Counted from the first letter of the stretch, positions 39,460 through 53,045 are shown. The stretch is 64,000 nt of DNA from Chionis minor (GCA_013398295.1 VZSF01008892.1:1-64000); one strand, 5' to 3'. Numbers and translations are program-made. The notes: generated by a model not told the origin, from the letters alone.

Positions 39460-42400
39460 GTAAGTTTCTGCTTTTTACTACTGTCTTCAGTTTTTGTTTT
39501 ATTATGCTGTCATTCACAGTAGGCTCACTCAGCTCACATGACTATCAAACCCTTAAGATATTTTACCAAATAAAACTTGAAAATGTAATGACAGTAAAAT
39601 AAAATTTTCATGAACAAGAGAATTGTGGTTCAAGGCATACTAAGATCTTGGTTTGCAAGCTTTCAATAAACCCAGTGGCTTTGCTTGTTCTCATAACTTC
39701 TTTAGGACTTTCTTCAGTGAGTTGTCAGTGTATTGTTAATTTCATGTATGCGTTATTTTTCAAATAGTAGTATTCCTTGAGAATGTCTACACTTAATTCT
39801 CGGCAATTTGGGGGATAAATTCAATTTATATTAATGTAATAATGAGCAGAGCATCTGCAGTGTTACCCTGCACCAAATATTAATTTAAATGAAAATGTAG
39901 ATTTGTAGTTAACTTCTAGTCATTCAGTTCACCTACGTTTAGTCATCTAGGCTTCCTGCAGAGGCAGTGGGGAGAAAAGCAGTTAGCGACTGCACTAATG
40001 GTAAGACAAGCACTTAAAATAGATGAGGTGACTCACCAGGCTGGGGTGCCTCTCTTTCTCCAGTAGTTGTAGAAGGAACCTACATCACTTTGGACAAAAA
40101 CACTTATCTTCTAGGTGGCTGTAATTGTGAGAGCAATTTAATTTTGGGTACTCTGACTTTCAGCTGAGCATCTCCCATCATTTTGTTCCAGCAGAGATTT
40201 ACATAGTATTAGCCTTATTGACAGAGTAGTATATACATTTTAAGGTTTGCGTATAATGTATTAGTGAAACAAAGACCAAACAGCACACACACACAGTTTC
40301 CACATTTCACAAATTTATATGAAGCTGCACTCTGAATGCATGAGTTCATGGAAGACTGATGAATGTGGATATCAAAGGGAGAGGGAAAGCATAGGAAAAA
40401 TGGCTCCTGATTTTTTTTTCTGTCTTGAAATAATTGATGTGAATTTATGTATTTTTTTCTAGAGGTTTAACTTTTAAAAAATTACCACTTCTAGAAATTC
40501 TTTCTGTAGAGCTTCCATCAAACCTTAGTCAAATCGTTATGCCATTGGCACTTTTAAAAATATTTCAAAATGATCATCCAAAGTCAGCCTTCTAATACAG
40601 TTGTCTGTAGTTATTTGCAGAATGCATTAGTTGATGTAGCATCTTCTTCACTTGTAGTATTAGTCTCATGGGTCACTCCTCCGTTGAATCCAATAGTTTC
40701 CCACTCCCTTCCCCTTCTCCCACAGTGTAAAGAGAAAGCACAAAGAACAGTTAAACTGACCATGGGTTGCTGTTTTTCCTTGGTAGTCCACGGGCTAACA
40801 GCTGGGACTGGGAGATGAGTCTCCTGGATCTACATGATACTTAAGTAGTTTGCTATTCTCAGTACAGATTGCTCAAACGTGATTTGAGGATGATCAGCTG
40901 AAAGTAGAATGCTTTTGCTTATTAAAATAATTTCAAGTACATCGGTATCTGAATGTTGGAGCTGTTCCTAAACATAGGTTGAATCTAGTTACGCTGTTTG
41001 GTTATGCAGCTGTTCTCTCTAGATGTTGGCATGAAGAACAGGAGTAGTGGTATTGTAAATAGCTGGATTTTTAAAAAAAGGGGAGGGGCTAGGGTTAATA
41101 TTTTTATCCAGGCAGTTCTGTATCAGAAAGCTGGTTTTATTTTATACTGCAGAAAAGATTTGCAAATAGCCTGTGTAGTCCTCAGTGTCTGGCCTGCTAT
41201 CTTGCCTTATGTTAAACATCCTTTGCTTCCTTTGTGAATAGTCATTTGAAAAACTAAAACCATTTCACATGTGGAAAGCTGAAGTTTTCTGCCTTGCGAG
41301 GTACTTCTGATAGTAAAGATACCTGTCTGACTTAAACACTTAGCACAATAGATGTGCTGTTAGAAACAAAATTTTAGAATTCTGTGTATATCTCTAATGG
41401 TTTGAATTAACCCTTCTAACTCCTAGTTTTATATAGATTTTCTGTGCAGGTAGGTTAAGATTTATTTTGGTTGTTGAAAGAATGATTATGTATGGCCTGT
41501 ACAGTCCTGTATTTCTTTGTTAAGAAATATGCTTCTAATTCCTTAGGATAACTTAAAATGCTACATAAGCAAAGATTAAAAAAATATGGCAGCACTACAT
41601 TTAATTCTTTAGAGATTATGTAGCTGTTTGTTCATGTTCTGAAGCTTTCTAAAACGTTCGTCAAAAAGACTGTAGGCTGTCCAATACCTCCTTGAAAAAT
41701 GTTAAATAAGTAGAGTTATCTCTATCACAGAGGGAACACTGTGCACAAACTCTTCAGTTTTTATTGCATACAGAGTTGCAGTCCCAAGTCTGTAAAATCC
41801 TAGATTCTTTGGCATAGAAAACCAAACGTATAGGGCAGGCGTGAGGGGATGGAGTTGCAGGACGCTCCTCTTCTTGGGCCAATGCCCAAGTAGTTATTTT
41901 CAACATCTGCAGATCTGCCACTGAAATCTTCCTTCAGGCTCTAAAGCATAGGCTTTTGCTAACATTAAGATTAACTAGCCTAGAGTAAGATTGACGCCAC
42001 TTGATCGGTGTAGATTTTGGCCCATATAGCTCAGCTGAGAGTTAGTTGTGTTCAGGGAATTCAGTAGGCTTCTGATTTGGTTTTTTTTAATAGTAATTAT
42101 TAGGTCCTTGACAAGAAAGAAGCCAGGATTTGATAGGGTGTACCATGCTTAAGTTTCATTTACAAAACTTGCCATAGTAGGATACTGTTGTGGATAATTA
42201 AGAGCAGACTGTAGCTACCTGCCAAAAGTACATTTTGCTCAGTCCTTTTTTTCCAGTTCTTTACCTGATAATTAGAAAACTTATTCCTCAGTACATCAGT
42301 CATTGTAGTAGAGTTGCAAGGTTAAACATTTTCTCTTATTAAACTCGTAGCTCCATTTTTATAAATATATGCTAGCAAAATCTATAGGAAAGAAAAGTAT

Positions 42401-42926
42401 TAAATCATGATAAACTGATACTCCTGTTGTGCTGGGATTCAATTTATTTGTTATCACTGGAATTTAGAAGAAGAGTAAAATCTTTAGTGGTTAGTTTTAA
42501 AAATAAAATAAAATAAAATCTGCCAGTATAAGCTTTTCCTCCCCTTTCAAATCATAGGCTGATAAATCGGAACCCACCAGGCTTGTGGCAACTGTTCCTT
42601 TGCAAATTGCAACCCTGTGTAAAATTGGATCCCTGGCACTTGAGTTAAAGGAATGATAGGTTAAAAGGGAAATCTTGACTTTTTAAATTCCCATGGCAGT
42701 TTAAATGCAATCTTACTCTGCATGTTAAAAAGAAAGCTTGTAAATGTAACTGTTTTAGGAAAGCAGGCTGGAAATTCCTTTTTTTCCTTCCTTCTCACCC
42801 CAGCTAGTGACTTCGGTTGTGTGGTATGTTTTTTAGGGTTGTAAGGTTTGTTATGGAGTTTTTTTGTTTGGTTGGTTTGGGGTTTGTTTTCAATTTTGAT
42901 AAATTTGTGCTTTTCTTTTCCTTCAG
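39460..42926 (+). other. CNOT2: CNOT2 intron (3.5 kb)
   Basis: Phase-2 intron ending in ttttcttttccttcag. It includes a short CA run near 40283-40298, an AAAAT-type repeat near 42500-42519, and a T/G-rich tract near 42857-42890. No gene was supported. Confidence 0.86.
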
Positions 42927-42988
42927 AAATCTTTATCCCAAATTTGCATCACCCTGGGCATCATCACCTTGTCGACCTCAAGACATAG
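42927..42988 (+). CDS. CNOT2: CNOT2 coding exon, residues 393-414
   Basis: 62 bp. It completes Glu393 and codes NLYPKFASPWASSPCRPQDI plus one base of Asp414. It is part of the conserved CNOT1-binding extension before the NOT box. It is followed by a 97-bp intron (42989-43085), the shortest in the gene here. Confidence 0.97.
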
Positions 42989-43085
42989 GTAAGAGAGAAA
43001 TAACTACCTAATTCAATATTAATATTTGCAAATGATATTCATTTACATGTCTTAATAGTTGCATCAATTCCGATTCTTTTTTTAG

Positions 43086-43135
43086 ACTTCCATGTTCCAT
43101 CTGAATACTTAACTAACATTCACATTAGGGATAAG
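43086..43135 (+). CDS. CNOT2: CNOT2 coding exon, residues 414-430
   Basis: 50 bp. It completes Asp414 and codes FHVPSEYLTNIHIRDK, ending in phase 0 at gtgagt. This is the entry into the NOT box (NOT2/3/5 C-terminal domain). Confidence 0.97.
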
Positions 43136-43977
43136 GTGAGTACGTGTGTGTGTGCGTATTTTTGTTAATTTATTATCAGTAATTTTCTAAATTTACTTTC
43201 AGATAAGTGAGGTTCAAAATCAATGCTTTTTATGGATGTCCTCAGTCTTTTTAGGAACAGTGGTGCGTTAAGCAGCTAATGGGACACATCATGCACCCAT
43301 TCCACCTTAGAAAAAGAAAGGGAAGACAAAACTGAGAATGGACATGGTTATCAAAAGAGCACATTAGGTTTTTAAGAGTTTGCCCTTCAGGCAAAGCAGA
43401 AGTTTCTTATAGTCCGTATAAGGAAATATTCAAATGCCAAGTTAAATTGATATATTTCTTCTAGAGATAAGCTCAGAATTGTGTTTCAGAATATTCTCAC
43501 ATTTGTCTGTTGCATTTCATTTCTGCTTTGAGACTTCTTTGTTAGATATATTTTCTTTCAACTGTTGGTAGTTCTGTAAGAGGGATCGTTGAGAAATATT
43601 GTAAGAAATTTTAGTAATGTTACTTAATAGAGTCTGAAGTGAGCAAATACATGTAAATGTTTGGGTTTAGGTTTTTTTAGTTAAAAAAGTAACTGATTAG
43701 GATACACACAGGTACCGGGAGAAAATTCTGTCTTCCTAATTCATTACTTCTGTTCATTTTTCTGTTGTATCCTTTACAGTGAAAAGGTTAACTAAAATTG
43801 AAGAAAAATTGATTGTTTTAATAATTGTTAATATTAATGTACTAGAGTATCATTTGCAACACGTGTAGGTTGGAAGCACATTCTGGATGTATCCTTGTGT
43901 TATTTAAGTGGGATAGTATGTCTTAAAACATTTATCTATTGTGATTTTTCATCCTCATTTTCTTCAATCTTTTGCAG
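43136..43977 (+). other. CNOT2: CNOT2 intron (842 bp)
   Basis: Phase-0 intron starting with a short TG repeat just after the donor (43141-43156) and ending in tcaatcttttgcag. Nothing else was seen. Confidence 0.88.
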
Positions 43978-44078
43978 CTGGCTGCAATAAAACTTGGCCG
44001 ATATGGAGAAGATCTCCTGTTTTATCTCTATTACATGAATGGAGGAGATGTATTACAGCTATTAGCAGCAGTAGAGCT
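43978..44078 (+). CDS. CNOT2: CNOT2 coding exon, residues 431-464 (NOT box)
   Basis: 101 bp coding LAAIKLGRYGEDLLFYLYYM, NGGDVLQLLAAVE and two bases of Leu464. It is the helical first half of the NOT box, which in known structures packs against the matching CNOT3 domain. The donor is gagct followed by gtacgt. The extra open reading past this point is intron. Confidence 0.97.
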
Positions 44079-44646
44079 GTACGTTCAAACTGTTTTGTCA
44101 GTCTTACATGATTTAATCTATTGCAGTAATGAAGTAGTAGATGTAAAAAACAAACCAACAAGTTAGACACTGAAAACAGAAGCTTACTCAATCTAAAGCT
44201 GGAAACCTTTTTTAAAATACCTCCTCCAACCTTGGTTCCATTTTATACTTTTTTTTTTTTTTCCCCATTCATATACTGGAAATCAAAAGTCCGTCTCGTG
44301 AATTTTGCATTGTTACGAAGCACTGTGGAAAAAGTGGCAGGTGCCAGTTGTTACTAAACGTGCAATTTACCTGTCTTCACCAAAACGGAAAACAGTAAAC
44401 AATCATAAAAAGAGTTTGTTGTTTGAACCTACCAGACTTGTTAAATTTTCATTTGTGATTAATTTGAGGTGCAATAATTGTGTGGAAGAGGTATGAGATC
44501 ACAGGTATAATAATGTCTTAGAAATTTTGGTTTGGTTTTGAATGCATTGTACAGTTTTGATTGAAACCCTTAAAATTTTAGTTCACTAAGTCAAATTCAG
44601 ATAACTAACACTAAAAATTATTTTTCCTTCCTATTAAAAATTAAAG
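44079..44646 (+). other. CNOT2: CNOT2 intron (568 bp)
   Basis: Phase-2 intron. Its acceptor is weak: the pyrimidine tract (ttttccttcctatt) sits about 12 bases away and A-rich sequence lies between it and the AG. A poly(T) run lies near 44251-44264. Confidence 0.86.
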
Positions 44647-44791
44647 ATTTAACCGGGATTGGAGATACCACAAAGAAGAACGAGTATGGATCACCAGGGC
44701 ACCCGGCATGGAGCCAACAATGAAAACCAATACGTATGAGAGGGGAACATATTACTTCTTTGACTGTCTTAACTGGAGGAAAGTAGCTAAG
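44647..44791 (+). CDS. CNOT2: CNOT2 coding exon, residues 464-512 (NOT box)
   Basis: 145 bp. It completes Leu464 and codes FNRDWRYHKEERVWITRAPG, MEPTMKTNTYERGTYYFFDC, LNWRKVAK, ending in phase 0 at gtatct. It is the beta-rich second half of the NOT box and as far as I can judge identical to human. Confidence 0.97.
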
Positions 44792-47700
44792 GTATCTCTT
44801 TTCCCTTGTGCAGATTTTTTAAGTCTGTCAACCGTGTATTTTTAGAAAGACAAAAGTAAAACCCTACCTCCTCTCCAAAACTCTCAAACTTTTTAACCTC
44901 CTGTTGTTTAAGTTCATTATCTTTATTCCCTCACACATCAGAAATTAAGATTGCCTAAAACACTGGCTTGCTTCTAGAAGTGGAGGAGTTGTCTCTCTAT
45001 TTCCAGTTTTCTTTGGGAGGTACAAGGATGTAGAACTTCTCTTACGACTTCTGTTAAAATCAAAAGCTTTTTTCAAGTACCGAATTATAGAACAGAAAGC
45101 ATTATTTGGCATTTTAGAAATTGTACTTGCAAATATTTGATTATTTTGCTTTAGAAAGTTAAATGAGGAGCTACCACATACCACTATGGAATTAAAAATA
45201 GGGGTGGAATGGGTGGAGGGAGTGTTTTTCTAGTTTTCAGGTACTGTCTCTCCTTGAGCATACTGAAGGACTTCCATGCTGTCTTGTTTGAACATCAGGG
45301 TACTTTGAAATAATCCACTTCTTTTAGGGAGAAGGCATGCTTTCATGGTGCTTGTTTTCTGTATTCTTGGCCAAGAGGCATTTAAAAAATCAGAAAGCTA
45401 CAGTCTTCTCCCTTCCCACTTCTCATAATCTGTTTGTTCCTTCCTGTCCATGAATACTGTCAGTAATATTCACCCTTTACTTGTTAGCTGAAGAAATTTA
45501 CAGAATTGTGCTTAATTTTCTCCACCCTTCCCCAAGAGAATTAATTTTCAGTATCTTCCAACTTTTAAGACCATCCAACTTCCAATTTCAGCTTCCAGCT
45601 TTTAAAACCATATTGTCTTTTGCTGGCTGGATTGGGATTTCTGTGGTTTCTCTTCCCCACTAAAGCAAAGATTTTCCTAGTTTAGATACGTGCCAAAACA
45701 CTCTTTGAGTTGTCAGGGGCTCTAACATTCACTAACCTGGCAAGAGGTGTGCTTTTTTGAAAATAGCCTGCCCTACAAAGTGATGTATTTCAGCTTCATC
45801 TGGAAGTGAAAAAAGGTAGATTCACAGTGTGCATACAACCATGACACCTACCTAGAGCCCGTTTGCGTTAAATATTTTGTCAAGAATCTCATTCCTCACT
45901 TAAGTTTGGTTTTGTGAGATTTCATGGATGTGGCATGACTTTTGCTTCAAATTTTAACTGACATGTTGGATTCATCAATGAAAGAGCAAACTTTCTGTAG
46001 ACATGGTATCATACTCTTGCTTTTCTTTAAAAACCACTTAACAGATTAGACCAGATTAGTCCTTGAACTCAACGGGTGTGATTCCAGCCTGTTGGAACTG
46101 TGTTTTGTGGTTCCACATGCTTAGGTATTTCATTTAATCAGGAATCTTTTCACCTGGAGCCTAACTTATTGTTTGCTGAAAAGGCATTTAATGTCTGTGA
46201 GCAAGTTTCATCTATATACTTGGACATAATGAAATACTGCGCTAAATAGTTACATGTCTGTTGATATGTTTTTAAACATCAGCTTTAAATTAAAGGGAAT
46301 AAAGTTCAATGTTCTGCCCTCTGTTAAGTGCATTATATTTCTTCTAGCCAGTATACTGAAGTTTGCCATCATCTAGAGATTAACTAGCTCTTTTCTTTTT
46401 TCTGTCCCTCCACCCCCCGGTAAGTTTGCTTAATCTGTGCCAGCTCCACTCAGAAACTAATGTTTTAGTTGCCCCAAATGACACGTGAGGGTCTTCAGTC
46501 CATTTGCATGTGGGACTCGTTGCCTTTGCTGCCTTTCTTGTGAAAACCAAGATTTTGTAACTGAAGGTTTTAATGGCAAGCCTTGCTTGTATGGTGTTTC
46601 GTGAGTGCAAGGTAATTCCAAAACTTCTGAGCAAAAGCGTCACTCCCCTAAAAGAAAACCCAAACAAAAGAGGAAAGTTTTAATTTCTACTTGAATTATT
46701 TATTTGCTGCTTGGTATACTTTCTTAGGTTTCCCAAGACGCTGTTTATAGTGATTGTATTGTTACGTTAGATCATCAGAGGGGAAGTAATTACCTTTTGA
46801 AAGGATAGATTTCTTCTTTGGAGTCAACTGAGTATGTTCCATTTATTTACGAGCAATAAAAGCCTCGTGTAGGTTCATATATCAATGAAATTGAGTTTTT
46901 ACCTTGTGTAGAAACACAACATTTCTTTTCCTAGGGGGAAATGGTGCCTATTGTTTAAGGATAGTAACCTCTTTAGTGTCTCTTCTTTTTCTACCTATAG
47001 TAAACGTATGAAGCTGCGACTTGATGCTGAAGCATTACTTTTGAAGACAGTATTATCTCTCTTTGGAGCTCTGAGTGCTGTCCTAAAATTCAGCATCTGG
47101 TACTTGAGTTGTTAATTAGCACACTGCATCCTTCGTCTTTTAAAGAGTAGATCTGGCTTCATCTATTAGGCATTCCTGGTGATACAGCGGTGGGACAGAG
47201 ATATGGATCACTAGTGTTCTCCGAATGATTTTGCCCAAGATCCACACAGATTCTCTTCTCTTTACTTTGAATATTGAAAATAATTCCCCCAATGTTAAAA
47301 AGCAATGGATAGCTAGTAAGGAGAGGGGTAGTGTTTTCTAAAGTTTTGTAGCTGCAGTGGTAAGTTAACAAGGAGCATGATTTTTTTTTTTTTCTTTCCC
47401 CCCAGTGTGCATAGGAAGAGATAATATCTGTTCTTTTAGGGTTGTGTATTTCTTAGTGTAAAAATTGGAACTGGAATGTTATTTTGAAATTTTTATTTAG
47501 TTTGGTGCAAAATACAGCAGGCAAGTTGAAGTATTGATCACAGGAAGCTAGAGAAAGATTTTGGGAAAAATTGCTATTTTGTGACATGAAAATGAGTCAC
47601 TTGCTAGAAATAATTCTGTGATGTTTCCATCTATGATAAATAAATGAGGACTTAGGTAGGATCTTGGCATTCTATTACTTCTGATAATAATTTTTGGAGT

Positions 47701-50700
47701 TGACATTCCCTTGGAGGAAGGCTAGCATAGACTTACTATTACGGCAGTATTTGATTAACTCCGTGTTGCTTTGAATGCAAAGAAAAGTGTGGCCAGGTAT
47801 TTTTTTTCTAACAAATGCAGAAGTATTGATTAACGTTTCAGGGAATTAAAAATATAAGAAGCTGGGAAAAAAGAAAAAAAAGAATTCTGATAAATTGCAG
47901 TCTCTTACTATAACTGCTACATTATTAGTGAATACTGGGAATATCAGTTCCTTAGAAGGCCACAATAGTAGTTGCTGCCTGTCGGTTTCATTACTCCTTT
48001 TTTGAAGCAGTCAGACAAGAATTATTTCTGGTAAATTACTGTCTCTTATATGTGCAAATTAAATGGGTTTTCAAGGTGCTTTATAAATTTGTTGTTCTAG
48101 TGTATAGGCTCAAATATAGGGCAGCACATATTTTAAGCATTGTGCTTTGCAGACATGGTGCATTATGAGCTTATATATTTATTGTAGCTATTTTAAATTA
48201 TAATGTATTACAATAGATACGGTGAAATATAACTGTATGCTTTAGATAGTATTACTAATTCTTAAGACTACGTTTGTAAACACATAAATCGGATGTGATT
48301 TAACAGATTTTTTTGATGATGTCCTAGATTGTTAAAAACAAAGACCAGTAAAGTAAACTGAATAACTTCTTGAAAGAAAAAGTCAAACAATATATTTATC
48401 TTTTTTTATTAAGCTGGAGGCTCTATTTTTATATTCCTAATAGCTAATAGACCGAAGAAGGAAATGCAGCAAAATAGCTGAGTGATGAGACAATCCCTAA
48501 ACTGTATAGGAATAAAATCAAATTAATTCTGTGTTGATAGGTGGTAGTAAATAGTGAAAAAATATGAATGACAGTAAGCTTGAAATCCACCTTAAATGCA
48601 AACCAAAATGCAGGAAAATGCTCATTACAGATATGTCTGTATATGTGGTTTTTCATCCTAGGGCATGTGGAAAGTACAGTATGGTTAAACACACTTTGAT
48701 TTTTCACTGAGGATTTGTCTATATAATGTGCTGCTCTTGAGGAGACATGAGAGAGGAAGGGAGGTGGATATGAGACCAAAACTGCCTTCTACAATTGCAC
48801 ATTTACTGAAATCCTGATTTTAAATAGCTTGAAGTAAACTGTCTGGAATTTCTCCTTTAAGGAGAATTAATCCCCTTTAAGAAACAAGATTATAAAACCC
48901 TTTTACTCTGATTTTATAGCTATAAAATGTGGAATTCTTTATGGGAAAGAAAGATAAATTTCCAAGTGCTTATTTGCTTATAAGGATTGCTGCCTATATT
49001 AAATTACTTCCTATCCTTTTAAGATCGGTATTAATTGAAATACTTTTATAGTTGCTAGAAGGCTAAATTTGTTCCTCTAAGAGAGATGTGCCACATCATT
49101 TTAATTCAGCCCCTAATTTCAATTTGGATCTTTGCATCCCTCTTTAACCAGTATAAATGCTGCTTTTTTTTGGTCACACTTGGAATTTTTGAGCTAGTCA
49201 TGGGATTTCTACCATCACCTTTGATGGATTTACACAGTCCAGAATATATTGTCCTTAGGACACTTCCTATCCAGCTAACTTTTTGTTTTGTTTAACTCTG
49301 TTGATGCTATGGATCACCTTAAGCAGTTCTCTTCTGTCTTTGGTATTCTTTCTTATTATTGTTTGTACACGTGCAGACTGATGTAAGTTTAGCACCCAAA
49401 CAAGTTTCCAGGATGACATGAGAAGTGATTAATTTCTTTGCATAGAGCAATTTATTTAGTGTGGCACATGTGCTGTAAGTTTCCACACACATTTAGTATT
49501 CATTATTCTTGGTTAATAAAAGGTATTTAATTTTTAATAATTTCTTCTATGTGGAAAATAAAATAACAGATGTTTGTCAAAGGATAAATGGCATTTTTTG
49601 GCATTTTATTTGTATCTGTCTATATTAAAATATACCAGTGCTACTGTTCACATCCTAAACCACAGTGGCCCCTGGAATCAAAAGCAAAAACATGAAGTAT
49701 ACCTGTAATACAAACATTTTTTCTATATGTAATAAATAATTGCCTTTTAGTTTTCAAAAATACTTGGTCAGTGAGTTCTTTTTTTGGTATTGTCAGATAT
49801 AACTTTAGGCGTTCTTCTATACAACTGGATATTGGACTTGACCGTTGCTGACACTGTGGTGCAAATCAAAAAGGCTGTTTTAAGCCTGTTTATTTTAAAA
49901 ATCGATGACAGTTTGAAATACAAACTTGGTAGGGAACCGTATTCCTTCTTTTAAATGAGGGGCTTCCAGTTTGTGGCACACAAAGGGCTGCTCAAGCTAC
50001 TGAGCATTTCTCAGACAGACACATTGCTCACAGCTACTACTGCCAATAGAGGCACACAAACGTCTTAGGGCTGGAAAGCCCTTTTTAGGCTACTGATACT
50101 TTCCTACAGGTTTAAGTAGCTCTCTTCCATGAGTAATTTTGAAGGCATTTCAAAGCATGTGGAGGTTCAGGTAACTGATTGAAGCTGACCACAGATTAAT
50201 AGTAATCTGCAAGACCCTTCCATGATTATCTGCAAAACGGAAACTTCAAACGCCAAAAATGGGAGGGAAGTTTGGGTGGTATTTTTTCTGTTATAAAATG
50301 ACTTCAGAATTACTGAGGATCCACCAAACCTAAACTAGCCTTGGACGCAAAAATACATACAAAGATTTGTACAACTTGATGTTCCTTCTGGCAAAAGGAG
50401 GAATCAGGCATCTCTTCAGTGTCAGCACCTTTGTACGTCTCTGCACGTAAACAGAACATACACCAACCGGCATGCAGTTAGGAATGCAATTAGGAATGCC
50501 GAAAGCAATTGACTTGTATATATAACCAAAAAAAGCCCAAACCAACAAACCCACCACCAAAATAAAAGAAAACGCCAACCAAATAAAAAAGCCCTTGGTT
50601 GGAGCAGAGAGCGGGGAACCAGAAATGAAGCAGATGTGCAGCACTTCAGTGCAGATGGCTGTAAGCTCACACAGGTTTTGCTAGGATTTTCCAGGTCTGG

Positions 50701-52208
50701 AGACAGCATTCTCTGGTGAATACAGACTTACTGAATGCTTAGGATTTTCCCCTACTTTGTTTCCTTACTATGCTGACTGTTCTTTGCGTGCTAGATGGAC
50801 CTTCTTTTGCCTTAAAGAAGAGAAATCTGAGAGTTGGATTTCCTAGATTTTATTTCTAGTCTTGCATTGTCTTGGGCTTTAGTTTGTTGGCTTGTAAAAA
50901 CTGAAATATTACACTATTTAATCACTTCAGGGAGTATTCTAGAATAATCTGTTCACTACTTTTGGCATTTTCATCTCCAGGTAACAATAGTGGGGTAGGT
51001 TTGCTCTGCAGATACGGATGATGTTCTGCTGAGGTTCACCACTGAGTTAGGCAAAATAAAATACTGTCCGTGTCCAAGGTAGCTGTTGTTGAATTACTAA
51101 GAAATACCCTTGAAAGAACAATTCTGAATCTTCCACTTACTGTGTTTCTTGAATGACGATAAAATGAGGATGAGACAGTTAAACTGCTGAAAGGATCTGA
51201 ATAATACAAGATTTAAGTAAGTCCTTGTACATTTTTGCGTGAATGAAGTAACAAGCACCAAATACCAAAGTCCGCTAATTAGGGTTGTGTACACAATGTC
51301 ACGGGGAAGGAGGCTGCTTTTTTCACTGCAATAATCAGGATGCATTTAGACATCAAGGATGGTTACAGTCTGTATTGTAGTAGTCAGAATAAGAATTACT
51401 ACTGGATCACTGTTTTTCAATTGTGCAAACCAGACGCCCTTCAACAAAAGTCTGGTGAGACAATTGTGCTGGTGAGACAATAAAGCTGCTTATTTATGAA
51501 CCAGTAGTTTGTGTGGCATCCAAGTACATGGGCAAAGATTTTTATTTGTTGTAGTTGTTTATAAAAAGGTTGTTTCATGAGAATTCTCATGAAATACGTT
51601 GGCAAAGTGGGATATAGGAGCAAGGAGCTCAGGAGGTACAGGAGTGTTGGGTGAGTCTGAAGCTTAAATCTGAATATGAAATGTGGTGGAATACTTTATT
51701 AAATTCTGGCTTAAGTAGGTCTCAGTACTTTGTCTCTAGTATTTTAGATAGTGTTCCCCAAGGAGAAACCTAGCTAGTTAAACTTAACATTTGGGCCGAA
51801 CTTCAGGTCATCCAAAATAAGTCTTTGTATGTCTGACGTGTTGAAAGACAGAAGCTTTTATTCGTAACTCAGCTCATGCCGTGACCGTGTATTTCTGTTT
51901 TGTCTGTGTGCGCATATATAAAATTGTTTGAGATAATAAGTAGGGTTCTGAGAGTATTGTAGCATTAAAAAGAATAGGAGAGCTTACCTGTTACAGGTAT
52001 AATGGGTTAGGATATTGACTTTTGTCTACTTAAAATATGGAATCCAAGATAGCAAAATCATGTGTTTCTGCCTTAAGAAAAGTTAGGACTTGATCTCTTG
52101 TGTATTTGTGCGTTTCAATATGGCTGGCAGAAAGACCAGGTCTCGACAGGTAAATGATATGTTGTTTTATTTGGTTTTGTCTTTTTTTTTTATTTATTTT
52201 AATTATAG
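44792..52208 (+). other. CNOT2: Last CNOT2 intron (7.4 kb)
   Basis: Phase-0 intron ending in a long T-rich acceptor (tttatttattttaattatag). AT-rich, with an A/C-rich low-complexity tract at about 50520-50595. A strong acceptor-like T then C run lies at about 47380-47405, but no convincing exon follows. No gene was supported inside it. Confidence 0.85.
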
Positions 52209-52295
52209 GAGTTCCATCTGGAATATGACAAATTAGAAGAAAGGCCTCATCTGCCATCAACCTTCAACTACAACCCTGCTCAGCAAGCCTTCTAA
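52209..52295 (+). CDS. CNOT2: CNOT2 final coding exon, residues 513-540 and stop
   Basis: 87 bp coding EFHLEYDKLEERPHLPSTFN, YNPAQQAF, then TAA at 52293-52295. It completes the NOT box and gives the same C-terminus as human CNOT2. The summed exon lengths predict residue 540 as the last, equal to the human length, which supports all the exon borders. Confidence 0.98.
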   Translation, partial: EFHLEYDKLEERPHLPSTFNYNPAQQAF

Positions 52296-52668
52296 AGACT
52301 TCCCTTTTCTTGGGGTATGGCTGTCTCAGCACAATACTCAACATAACTGCAGAACTGATGTGGCTCAGGCATCCTGGTTTTAATTCCTTGAGGATCTGGC
52401 AATTGGCTCATGCGAAGGGTCACCATTTGAGGTCCTGCCTTACTAATTATGTGCTGCCCAACAACTAAATTTGTAATTGTTTTTTCTTTAGTTTGAGCAG
52501 GGTCTGAATTTTTGTTTTTGTTTTATTTTTTGCCAGCAGACAAGCTTGGGTCTGTAAAGACAAGCGAGTACACTGACAAAAGTTTACCACTTAGTTTTCC
52601 AAAATGTAAAAACAAAAAAAAAAAAAAAAAAANGTGTACATTTTTTTTAAATTTTTGGACATCACATG

Positions 52669-52674
52669 AATAAA
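52669..52674 (+). terminator. CNOT2: Proximal poly(A) signal AATAAA
   Basis: Canonical hexamer 374 bases past the stop codon, followed by GT-rich sequence (ggtatgtatgtacgaatgtg), which fits a downstream element. It would give a short 3' UTR lacking the Pumilio-type site just after it. Confidence 0.55.
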
Positions 52675-52692
52675 GGTATGTATGTACGAATG

Positions 52693-52700
52693 TGTATATA
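52693..52700 (+). promoter_or_regulatory. CNOT2: Pumilio-type element TGTATATA in CNOT2 3' UTR
   Basis: Exact match to the UGUANAUA pattern bound by PUM1/PUM2. It lies between the two poly(A) signals, so only the longer UTR would carry it. The surrounding sequence is TA-rich, so a chance match is possible. Confidence 0.4.
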
Positions 52701-53014
52701 TTATATATATGACATCTATTTTGGAAAATGTTTGCCCTGCTGTACCTCATTTTTAGGAGGTGTGCATGGATGCAATATATGAAAACGGGACATTCTGGAA
52801 CTGCTGGTCAGGGGACTACTTTGTCGCCCTGTGCACTAAAGGGCCAGATTTTCAGCAGCCAAGGACATCCATACCCAAGTGAATGTGATGGGACTTAAAG
52901 AAGTGAACTGAGACAATTCACTCTGGCTGTTTGAACAGCAGCGTTTCATAGGAAGAGAAAAAAAAAAAGATCAATCTTGTATTTTCTGACCACATAAAGG
53001 CTTCTTCTCTTTGT

Positions 53015-53020
53015 AATAAA
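53015..53020 (+). terminator. CNOT2: Distal poly(A) signal AATAAA
   Basis: Canonical hexamer followed within 25-50 bases by G/T-rich sequence (cagtgttgactttgatttg). This is the most likely end of the main CNOT2 transcript seen here. Confidence 0.55.
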
Positions 53021-53045
53021 GTAGAAAAGCTCTCCTCACTGCAGT

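Larger units (their letters stand above)
52296..53045 (+). other. CNOT2: CNOT2 3' UTR (proposed extent)
   Basis: Sequence following the CNOT2 stop up to just past the second poly(A) signal. It holds a poly(A) tract with an N at 52633, then T-rich sequence, a Pumilio-type octamer at 52693-52700, and two AATAAA hexamers. The end is inferred from the second hexamer and the G/T-rich stretch after 53040; it was not seen directly. A longer UTR cannot be excluded. Confidence 0.65.

Noticed and set aside
47380..47440. Strong T/C-rich acceptor-like tract in the last CNOT2 intron
   Set aside because: No matching donor or conserved coding sequence follows; residues 512 and 513 join directly across the intron.
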